A stretch of 21,922 nucleotides of DNA from Eubacterium limosum (GTDB taxonomy: Bacteria; Bacillota; Clostridia; Eubacteriales; Eubacteriaceae): positions 1-21,922 of the forward strand of contig CAUEUD010000031.1 of assembly GCA_959020865.1 (NCBI GenBank). Direction: 5' to 3'. Below, piece by piece: positions 1 to 6,094 of this stretch; the first letter of the stretch is position 1, and every line of letters begins with the position of its first letter. Both the position numbers and the translations under genes were made by a program. Under the pieces are notes generated by a model. It was not told the origin of the DNA and searched no databases. It saw nothing but the letters and a program-made list of their open reading frames with translations.

Positions 1-8
1 AGGTTGCC

Positions 9-950
9 ATGGAAGATAAAAATCTGTATATCAAGATCGCGCACTGGTACTATACCTTGGGTATGACGCAGGATGAGATTGCGAAGCGGCTGTCTTTTAC
101 AAGACAGCGTGTGAACCGAATCATCAGCTCTCTGAGGGATATGGGCATTGTCACCATAAAAGTTAACGGCTACGCCCAGGGAAATGTGGCATATGAAGGG
201 GCGATCGAGGAGCATTTTGGTTTAAAAAGAGTAATCATTGCGGAGTCGTATGATGGTGAGAGCAACTACCTGCCGTCGCTTGCAAACACAGCTTCCCAGT
301 ATCTGGAGGATTATCTCCAGCCGGGTATGAGCATCGGGGTATCCTGGGGGGAAACGCTTGCGGCAACCATTTCAAATCTTTCTTTTAAGAGGCGGAGTGA
401 GTGCACGGTGGTGCAGATGGTTGGAGCGCAAAATATTGACATGGATATGTTAAAGTCGGATGAAATCGCCCGGTCGCTGGCGGACAAGCTGGACAGCGTG
501 TGTTATATACTCTACGCGCCCGTTATTGTCGACCATGCAGAGACAAAGCGAATGCTGATGGAAGAACGGACCATTCAAAAGTCCTATGAGCTCATGAGAC
601 GTTGTGATGTGGCGCTTTTTGGGATCGGGCAGGTGAGCCGTGAATCCACCATGTGCAAGCGTGGTCTGCTGAAGGTCGAGGACATTGACCGGCTGCGGCA
701 GGACGGCTTTATCGGGGATGTCTGTGTGAACCCGGTAACCATTGATGGCCGCTGGCAGGATTGTTTTATCCGTGACCGCGTTATCAGCGCGAACATGGAG
801 ATTCTGAAAAACATTCCGAATGTTGTGGCCATTGCCGGCGGGGAGGATAAAACGGAAGCCATTATCGGCTGTCTGGCCTCCGGGGTCATCGATACGCTTA
901 TCACCACCGATATGACGGCAGAACGCATTGTGAGAACTCTTGGTTTATAG
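9..950 (+). CDS. SorC-family sugar-binding transcriptional regulator
   Basis: The protein has 313 residues, the usual size for SorC/DeoR-like regulators of sugar catabolism. An N-terminal helix-turn-helix spans about residues 20-42 (TQDEIAKRLSFTRQRVNRII). The rest is the SorC effector-binding domain, with the family-typical GVSWGETLA stretch near residues 109-117 and a GIG motif near residue 206. Members bind phosphorylated sugars and repress or activate the adjacent operon. Here the next genes are a sugar kinase, a dehydrogenase and aldolases, so it probably controls them, and a 23-bp palindrome just downstream is a candidate operator. The ATG at 9 places the helix-turn-helix where the family expects it. 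Only AGG at 1-3 is visible as a possible ribosome binding site, and no in-frame stop precedes the ATG, so a slightly earlier start outside the window is possible. Confidence 0.88.
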   Translation: MEDKNLYIKIAHWYYTLGMTQDEIAKRLSFTRQRVNRIISSLRDMGIVTIKVNGYAQGNVAYEGAIEEHFGLKRVIIAESYDGESNYLPSLANTASQYLEDYLQPGMSIGVSWGETLAATISNLSFKRRSECTVVQMVGAQNIDMDMLKSDEIARSLADKLDSVCYILYAPVIVDHAETKRMLMEERTIQKSYELMRRCDVALFGIGQVSRESTMCKRGLLKVEDIDRLRQDGFIGDVCVNPVTIDGRWQDCFIRDRVISANMEILKNIPNVVAIAGGEDKTEAIIGCLASGVIDTLITTDMTAERIVRTLGL

Positions 951-956
951 GGCAGG

Positions 957-979
957 TTTGAACCACCTGGTGGTTTAAA
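957..979. promoter_or_regulatory. Palindromic operator candidate upstream of the kinase operon
   Basis: AACCACC-T-GGTGGTT at 961-975 is a perfect 7-bp inverted repeat around one base. It extends outward to 957-979 with one mismatch (G960 opposite T976). The one-base centre fits a protein-binding DNA palindrome better than an RNA hairpin. It lies 7 nt after the regulator stop codon and overlaps the likely -35 region of the kinase promoter, so it is a reasonable SorC-type repressor site. Binding is inferred. Confidence 0.5.
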
Positions 980-1001
980 TAGATAGGACAGCGGCTATAT
1001 T
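974..1001 (+). promoter_or_regulatory. Probable promoter of the kinase-dehydrogenase-aldolase operon
   Basis: A TATATT -10 element at 996-1001 lies 16 nt downstream of TTTAAA (974-979), a weak -35. The poor -35 and its overlap with the palindrome at 957-979 suggest a regulated promoter. Start of transcription would be near 1008, about 50 nt before the kinase ATG. Confidence 0.4.
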
Positions 1002-1057
1002 GTGACAGCAAGGGGGACGCCGTTGTCTGAAAAAACTATGATTCTCGGAGGGAAAAC

Positions 1058-2590
1058 ATGAAGTATATTATCGGCATTGATGCGGGAACATCGAATGTAA
1101 AGGCAGTTTTGTTTGATGTGGACGGCAATGAAATTTTAGTCGAAGCTTTGGAAAATGAGCCCATCTATATCGGCGATACGGACGTGGAGCAGAACATGAA
1201 CATTTTGTGGGAAAAGGTTGCCCTTTGTATCAAGATGATCATGGAAAACGGACCGGCAACGGCAGACGATATTCTGGGCATCGGCGTCACCGGCCAGGGT
1301 GAGGGTATCTGGCTCATGGATGAAGATGGCGAGCCTGTACAGGATGCGATTCTGTGGTGTGACGGCCGCGCCGCCGATGAAGTCGCCAAGGTGACAGAGG
1401 AGGATCCAAAACTCGGCGAAATGATTTTCAAAACAACCGGGACACCGCCGCTCACAGGAACACAGCTGATACTGCTGAAGTGGATGAAAAACAACCGCAA
1501 AGAAGTACTGGACAGAGCGAAAACCATGTTCTTCTGTAAGGACTGGGTGCGCTATAAGCTGACCGGTACCATCAATGGCGATATGAGTGACACAGGAACC
1601 TCGTTAATGGACGCAGAAAAGGGCGAAGTGGCAGTGGATCTGTTAAAAGCACTGGATTTAGGCGAATATGTGGATCTGATTGCTCCGGTGGTCATCTCCA
1701 ACAAAATTGTCGGCAATGTGCTTGACCGAGTCGCAAAGGATCTGGGCCTTAACCCGGGGACACCGGTCGTGGCAGGCGCCATTGACGTTGTTGCCGCTGC
1801 GGTGGGTATCGGAGCTGTAGAAGACAAGGACATATGCGTTATTCTTGGCACCACCTGCGCCAATGAAATCTTCATGAAAAAAGAAGACTGCGAATTTGGC
1901 AAGGAGGGAACCCGCCTCGAAAAGCACGCGGTGGGCGATCTGTTTGTCAACCTGATGCCAACCATGAACGGGACACCAAACATCGACTGGGTGCTCAACG
2001 AAATTGCCCTGACCAAAGACTTTTCAAAAGTCGATATCATGATCAAGGATGTTCCGGCCGGCAGCGGCGGTGTGATTTACCACCCCTACATCAGTGCAGC
2101 GGGCGAACGCGCTCCGTTTTACCATCCGCACGCCAAGGCGAACTTCTTTGGTATCAGCGCGAACACCAAACGTGCGGATTTGGTTCATGCGGTTTACGAA
2201 GGCATTACCCTTTCCATTAAAGACTGCCTGCAGGGCGCGGATAGAAACAGCAAAATCTTTATTGCCGGCGGCGGAGCCAAGAGCTCGATCTGGGCGCAGA
2301 TGATCTCAGACGTTACCGGTATGGAGGTTGTTGTGTCTGCCGGAAATGAATTCGGAGCCAAAGGAGTTGCCATGATGGTAGGTCTCGCGGTGGGTGAATA
2401 TGAGAGCTATGTAGACGCGGCCCGCAGAACCTGTAAATCCGAACGCATTTACCGTCCGAGACCAGACCAGAACGCGATTTACGAAGACATCTACACACTT
2501 TATAAAGGCATCCGTATCGCCTGTGAGAGCCTGTGGACAGCCCGTGCCGATGTCATGAAAACCATCAGTAAACGTACCCGTGAAAACTAG
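1058..2590 (+). CDS. FGGY-family carbohydrate kinase
   Basis: This 510-residue protein is a full-length FGGY kinase (xylulokinase/LsrK-like), which transfers phosphate from ATP to a sugar, ketose or polyol in the cytoplasm. Visible motifs are the N-terminal phosphate loop GIDAGTSNVKA (residues 5-15), the substrate-side ILWCDGRAADE near residues 97-107, KDWVRYKLTG, the probable catalytic Asp243 in GAIDVVAAAVG, the second FGGY signature around residues 373-392 and the C-terminal ATP-site block FIAGGGAKSSIW near residue 402. GGAGGG at 1047-1052 lies 5 nt before the ATG. The next gene starts 22 nt after the stop. The regulator-kinase-aldolase setting suggests it produces a phosphorylated ketose for the downstream aldolase. 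Substrate specificity in this family cannot be read from motifs. Xylulose, ribulose, fuculose and AI-2-like substrates are all possible. Confidence 0.9.
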   Translation: MKYIIGIDAGTSNVKAVLFDVDGNEILVEALENEPIYIGDTDVEQNMNILWEKVALCIKMIMENGPATADDILGIGVTGQGEGIWLMDEDGEPVQDAILWCDGRAADEVAKVTEEDPKLGEMIFKTTGTPPLTGTQLILLKWMKNNRKEVLDRAKTMFFCKDWVRYKLTGTINGDMSDTGTSLMDAEKGEVAVDLLKALDLGEYVDLIAPVVISNKIVGNVLDRVAKDLGLNPGTPVVAGAIDVVAAAVGIGAVEDKDICVILGTTCANEIFMKKEDCEFGKEGTRLEKHAVGDLFVNLMPTMNGTPNIDWVLNEIALTKDFSKVDIMIKDVPAGSGGVIYHPYISAAGERAPFYHPHAKANFFGISANTKRADLVHAVYEGITLSIKDCLQGADRNSKIFIAGGGAKSSIWAQMISDVTGMEVVVSAGNEFGAKGVAMMVGLAVGEYESYVDAARRTCKSERIYRPRPDQNAIYEDIYTLYKGIRIACESLWTARADVMKTISKRTREN

Positions 2591-2612
2591 AGACAGAAAG
2601 AAGGATAACACA

Positions 2613-3647
2613 ATGAAAATTTTTTTTACTGCAGAATATGATGAAGAACAGTTAAAGCCATTATACGAAATGGGTGAAGTGGTAAAAGATGGCTGGGCCA
2701 TCGGCCTGCCCAAAATGCAGGAGGAGGAGCTCATGGAAAAATCCGCTGATGCGGACATCATTATCACAAGCTACGACGATATTACCCGGGCAGTCATTGA
2801 AAATGCTCCGAACCTAAAGCTTATTGCCTGTACCCGCGCCACCCCAGTTAACGTTGATATGGCCGCAGCAAAAGAACGTGATATCCCTGTTATCTATACA
2901 CCGGGACGTAATTCCGACACGACGGCAGAGATGACTGTAGGCCTCATGCTCTCCATCGCCAGAAAGATTCCAATGGCTTACAGAGCCTTAAAGGAAGGAA
3001 AATTTACCGCAGACCCCAATGCGCAGAAGGTAACCAAGGAAGGTCTGAAAGTCGATATGGTCTGGGATATGGAACCCGGCTCACCCTATATGGTTTTTAA
3101 GGGGACTCAGCTCCACGGTAAGACGCTGGGGATCGTGGGCTATGGCAGCATCGGCCGCCGCGTGGGCAAAATTGCCCGTGCCTTTGGCATGGAACTGCTG
3201 ATTTATGACCCGTTCCTTTGTCCCATCGACCTGGAGGAAGTCGGCGTTAAAAAAGCAGAAAAACTGGAAGACCTGATGAAAAATGCGGATTTCATCACCT
3301 GCCATATGAAGATCACCCCGGAAACTACGGGCATTATCAGCCGTAAAATGATTGCCCTTATGAAACCGACCGCCTATTTTATCAACAGCTCAAGAGGCGC
3401 GATTCTTGACGAGGAAGCCCTGATCGACGCGCTCCGCGAAAAACGGATCGCTGGCGCGGCCTTCGACGTTTACGCTAAAGAGCCCATTGCCAGCAACCAT
3501 CCATATGTCACTGAGCTTGACAATGTCGTCATCACACCGCATATTGCCGGCGCCACGGACGATGTCCTCGTGAACCATACCAAACAGATCGTTGCTGACG
3601 TAAAACGCTTCGCAGAAGGCCGCAGAATGCTGTATGAATACCGTTAG
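2613..3647 (+). CDS. D-isomer-specific 2-hydroxyacid dehydrogenase, NAD(P)-dependent
   Basis: The protein has 344 residues from the ATG at 2613, which has AAGGA at 2601-2605. The frame is open back to an ATG at 2580, but that start would overlap the kinase and has no good ribosome binding site. It is a D-2-hydroxyacid/phosphoglycerate dehydrogenase-type enzyme: a flavodoxin-like catalytic half, the Rossmann motif GYGSIG (176-181), and the catalytic triad Arg261 in NSSRG, Glu290 in AKEP and His310 in TPHIAG. Such enzymes interconvert 2-keto acids and D-2-hydroxy acids with NAD(P)H. An insert around residues 129-165, before the Rossmann domain, is somewhat long. Its place between a sugar kinase and an aldolase suggests it acts on a sugar acid or a cleavage product. 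Serine biosynthesis (serA) is less likely, because there is no ACT domain and the context is catabolic. Confidence 0.85.
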   Translation: MKIFFTAEYDEEQLKPLYEMGEVVKDGWAIGLPKMQEEELMEKSADADIIITSYDDITRAVIENAPNLKLIACTRATPVNVDMAAAKERDIPVIYTPGRNSDTTAEMTVGLMLSIARKIPMAYRALKEGKFTADPNAQKVTKEGLKVDMVWDMEPGSPYMVFKGTQLHGKTLGIVGYGSIGRRVGKIARAFGMELLIYDPFLCPIDLEEVGVKKAEKLEDLMKNADFITCHMKITPETTGIISRKMIALMKPTAYFINSSRGAILDEEALIDALREKRIAGAAFDVYAKEPIASNHPYVTELDNVVITPHIAGATDDVLVNHTKQIVADVKRFAEGRRMLYEYR

Positions 3648-3697
3648 AGTTCAACCGACAAACCTGAAAAAATAATATAATAAAGAGGAGATTAAAC

Positions 3698-4360
3698 ATG
3701 TTACTGCAAAAAGAAAGAGAAGACGTTGTTAAATATTGCCAGATGCTCATCACCCACGGATTAACCAAGGGAACCGGTGGAAATATCAGCATTTTAAACC
3801 GGGAAGAGGGTTTGTTTGCCATCAGCCCAAGCGGCATCGATTATTTTGAAACCGAGCCCGAAGATATTGTTGTCATGAATCTGAAAGGTGAGATTGTGGA
3901 TGGGGATCGTAAGCCCTCCAGCGAACATGAACTTCACCGCATTTTCTATACCGACCGCGACGATATCGCTGCCGTCGTACACACACACTCTGTTTACAGC
4001 ACCGTTCTGGCAACCCTGAGAGAAGGCCTGCCTGCTTCCAGCTATCTGGTCGCATTCTCCGGTTACGATGTCCGATGCGCCGAATACGCCTCCTACGGCT
4101 CAGTAGAACTGGCTAAAAACACCTTTGAAGCCATGAAAGAACGCAACGCCGCTTTTATGGCTAACCACGGCCTCATCGCCGGGGGCAGCGATATTCTCAA
4201 TGCCTTTAACATTGTGGAACAGATCGAACAGTGCGCGGAAGTATATGTCAAGGCCAGATCCATCGGCACACCCGTACTTTTAGACCACGATGAAATGACC
4301 CGCATGATCGACAGCTTCAACAACTCCTATGGTCAGCGTAAAGCAAAAAAGGATTTGTAA
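3698..4360 (+). CDS. Class II aldolase (L-fuculose-phosphate aldolase family), zinc site intact
   Basis: This 220-residue protein has the FucA/AraD aldolase fold. Expected active-site residues are all present: GTGGNIS (25-31), SPSG phosphate-binding residues (43-46), catalytic Glu76 in SSEHELH, zinc ligands His95 and His97 in VVHTHSVY, and His157 in ANHGL. The family catalyses zinc-dependent retro-aldol cleavage of phosphorylated ketoses to DHAP (or pyruvate) and an aldehyde, usually as a tetramer. AGAGGAG at 3684-3690 lies 7 nt before the ATG. It is third in the operon after the kinase and dehydrogenase, so it probably cleaves the product of that kinase. It is clearly more distant from the two following aldolases than they are from each other. 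L-fuculose-1-phosphate, L-rhamnulose-1-phosphate or a C5/C4 analogue cannot be separated by eye. Confidence 0.87.
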   Translation: MLLQKEREDVVKYCQMLITHGLTKGTGGNISILNREEGLFAISPSGIDYFETEPEDIVVMNLKGEIVDGDRKPSSEHELHRIFYTDRDDIAAVVHTHSVYSTVLATLREGLPASSYLVAFSGYDVRCAEYASYGSVELAKNTFEAMKERNAAFMANHGLIAGGSDILNAFNIVEQIEQCAEVYVKARSIGTPVLLDHDEMTRMIDSFNNSYGQRKAKKDL

Positions 4361-4402
4361 GAATTAACCTGTGACTATTTTCTTAAATGAGTAAACCCCA
4401 TC

Positions 4403-4437
4403 AAAACCCGGAGGCAGTGGTTCGGCCTCCGGGTTTT
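4403..4437 (+). terminator. Strong hairpin with short T tail between aldolases 1 and 2
   Basis: AAAACCCGGAGGC (4403-4415) pairs perfectly with GCCTCCGGGTTTT (4425-4437) around a 9-nt loop. The 13-bp stem ends in only four T, then CCC, so termination may be partial. It can serve as the terminator of the kinase operon or as a leader hairpin for the next gene, which starts 36 nt later. A related hairpin precedes the third aldolase. Confidence 0.7.
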
Positions 4438-4473
4438 CCCATTTTGGAAACTGAGAAAGAAAGGAAGAATGAC

Positions 4474-5127
4474 ATGAAGTATATGGAAACAAGGCAAGCC
4501 ATCATCGACGCCTGCCTGTGGCTTCAGGACACGGGTATGGTCATCGGTACCTGGGGGAATGTGAGCGTGCGTCTGGACGAAAAAACCATTATGGTAACCC
4601 CGAGTCGGATAGACTATGCAGACCTGACACCTGCAGATATGGTGATCGTGGATATGGCGGGCAACAAGGTAGAGGGCGAACACAGCCCAACCTCCGAGAT
4701 GCACGTGCACCGGCTCATTTATGCGGACCGGCCCGATGTGGGCGCAGTGGTCCACTGCCACCCGGTTTACGCCTCAGCCATGTGCGCGGCCGAACACGGC
4801 ATTCCGGTTATCTTTGAGGAAATGAGCCAGATGATCGGCGGGGAGATCCCCATCACGGCCGAGTATGTGAACGCCGGACAGCATGTACGTCTGGGAGAAG
4901 TAACCGCCGAGGCATTGGGCGATAAAAATGCCGTCCTGATTCGCAATCACGCCCCGGTCTGCGTAGGCCGCGATCTGAAGGAAGCCCTGACCTGTTCATT
5001 GGTGACCGAGAAAGCCGCCAAGTGCTACCTGGCGCTCAGAGGCAGTGTGGAGATCACCACCATCCCAGAGGATATGGTCAAGGCCGAGCGACATCGTTTC
5101 CTTTACAGCTACGGTCACGAGCAGTAA
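4474..5127 (+). CDS. Class II aldolase, paralogue A (zinc site intact)
   Basis: The protein has 217 residues from the ATG at 4474, preceded by AAGGAAG (4461-4467). An in-frame ATG at 4387 would make the hairpin at 4403-4437 coding and has no ribosome binding site, so I rejected it. The fold is class II aldolase/adducin head: GTWGNVS (25-31), TPSR (42-45), catalytic Glu75 in TSEMHVH, zinc ligands His94 and His96 in VVHCHPVY, and His159 in RNHAP. It should therefore be a competent metal-dependent aldolase. It aligns without gaps to the next gene product over 217 positions with 135 identities (about 62%, counted by hand), which points to a tandem duplication. Compared with the first aldolase, the stretch FEEMSQMIGGEIPIT replaces the usual substrate loop, so its substrate is probably different. 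Confidence 0.86.
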   Translation: MKYMETRQAIIDACLWLQDTGMVIGTWGNVSVRLDEKTIMVTPSRIDYADLTPADMVIVDMAGNKVEGEHSPTSEMHVHRLIYADRPDVGAVVHCHPVYASAMCAAEHGIPVIFEEMSQMIGGEIPITAEYVNAGQHVRLGEVTAEALGDKNAVLIRNHAPVCVGRDLKEALTCSLVTEKAAKCYLALRGSVEITTIPEDMVKAERHRFLYSYGHEQ

Positions 5128-5166
5128 GCAGCGGTCCGCACAGCCTTAAGAACCTTAAAAGCTTGG

Positions 5167-5195
5167 TTGATAAATTCTCCCTAAAAGAGTATAAT
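5167..5195 (+). promoter_or_regulatory. Near-consensus sigma-A promoter before the third aldolase
   Basis: TTGATA (5167-5172) and a perfect TATAAT (5190-5195) are separated by exactly 17 nt. Transcription would begin near 5202, about 12 nt before a strong hairpin (5214-5241) and about 98 nt before the aldolase ATG at 5300. This is the best-looking promoter in the window. Confidence 0.75.
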
Positions 5196-5213
5196 AGTAT
5201 TCAAACAAACCTT

Positions 5214-5244
5214 ACCCGGAGACGCAAATCTGTCTCCGGGTTTT
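5214..5244 (+). terminator. Leader hairpin/terminator between aldolases 2 and 3
   Basis: ACCCGGAGAC (5214-5223) pairs perfectly with GTCTCCGGGT (5232-5241) around an 8-nt loop, and T runs to 5244. It resembles the hairpin at 4403-4437 in sequence (ACCCGGAG, CTCCGGGTTTTCC). Because it starts about a dozen nucleotides after the promoter at 5167-5195, it would sit in the 5' leader of the next mRNA. It could end read-through from aldolase 2 or attenuate aldolase 3. Confidence 0.65.
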
Positions 5245-5299
5245 CCTGAATCTGGAATGAAAAGGTTATCCTACTTTTAATGTGTGAAAGGAGAATGTT

Positions 5300-5962
5300 A
5301 TGGAATACGCAAAAGAGAGAAAAGCCATTGTCGATGCCTGCCGCTGGCTGGAAGCCAATGAGATGGTCATTGGCACTTGGGGCAATGTGAGCGCGCGCCT
5401 GGATGACGGAAAGCTGCTGGTGACCCCGAGCCGGGTGGCTTTTACAGATATTTACCCTGAGGATCTGGTGGTCGTGGACGCCGAGGGCTGTAAGGTTGAG
5501 GGCGTGTGGTATCCGAGCTCTGAGGTTCATATTCATCGCCTGATCTACGCCAGACGCGGGGATGTCAACGCCATCATCCAGTGCTATCCCACCTACGCCT
5601 CTGCCATGTGTGCTTCCCAGCAGGGGATTCCCCCGATTTTTGAGGAGATGAGCCAGCTCATCGGCGGCGGTATTCCGGTAACGCCTGAATACATTAACGC
5701 CGGCCAGCACCGGAGGCTGGCCGAGGCTGTCATCGAAACCATTGGCCAGAAGAACGCTATCCTGATCCGGAACCACGCCCCCATGTGCTTTGGCCGCGAC
5801 ATGACCGAGGCCCTCACCTGCTGTAAGGTCACCGAGAAGGCCGCTAAATCCTACCTGGCCCTCAAGGGCGGCGTGGACGTGGCCGTCATCCCTGACGAAA
5901 TGGTCGATGCCGAACGCGAGCGCTACCTGAACCGGTACGGGCATGAGGGATGTGAGGAATAA
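5300..5962 (+). CDS. Class II aldolase-like protein, paralogue B, with two zinc ligands replaced
   Basis: The 220-residue protein is about 62% identical to the preceding gene product and keeps GTWGNVS (25-31), TPSR (42-45), catalytic Glu75 in SSEVHIH and His159 in RNHAP. The paired zinc ligands, however, are Gln94 and Tyr96 (IIQCYPTY) where the paralogue has His94 and His96. The codons are CAG (5579-5581) and TAT (5585-5587), against CAC and CAC. The frame is intact and the rest of the fold is well conserved, so this looks like a selected protein, not a decaying gene. It may be a non-catalytic or differently metallated aldolase homologue, or a partner subunit of paralogue A. AAAGGAG at 5287-5293 lies before the ATG. 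A TTCG-loop terminator follows directly, ending the aldolase cluster. Confidence 0.85.
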   Translation: MEYAKERKAIVDACRWLEANEMVIGTWGNVSARLDDGKLLVTPSRVAFTDIYPEDLVVVDAEGCKVEGVWYPSSEVHIHRLIYARRGDVNAIIQCYPTYASAMCASQQGIPPIFEEMSQLIGGGIPVTPEYINAGQHRRLAEAVIETIGQKNAILIRNHAPMCFGRDMTEALTCCKVTEKAAKSYLALKGGVDVAVIPDEMVDAERERYLNRYGHEGCEE

Positions 5963-5966
5963 GAAT

Positions 5967-5989
5967 AAAGCCCTTCGGGGCTTTTTTTT
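5967..5989 (+). terminator. Intrinsic terminator of the aldolase cluster
   Basis: AAAGCCC (5967-5973) and GGGCTTT (5978-5984) close a stable TTCG tetraloop, and the T run continues to 5989. It begins 4 nt after the aldolase stop codon. Confidence 0.93.
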
Positions 5990-6094
5990 GTGCTTCCAAG
6001 CAGGAAAGTTTAAAAGTTTTCGCTGTCATTCAATTATATTTCTGCCCACTGGGTATAAAAAGTAAAAGTATCTGAATTAAGAAAGGAAAAAACT

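Noticed and set aside
951..1057. Riboswitch in the leader of the kinase operon
   Set aside because: The only structure is a palindrome with a one-base centre overlapping the likely -35 element. The remaining leader is about 50 nt with no conserved riboswitch pattern.
4387..4473. Upstream extension of aldolase A to an earlier ATG
   Set aside because: The extension would translate a perfect 13-bp hairpin and adds about 29 residues absent from its paralogue. The internal ATG at 4474 has a good ribosome binding site.
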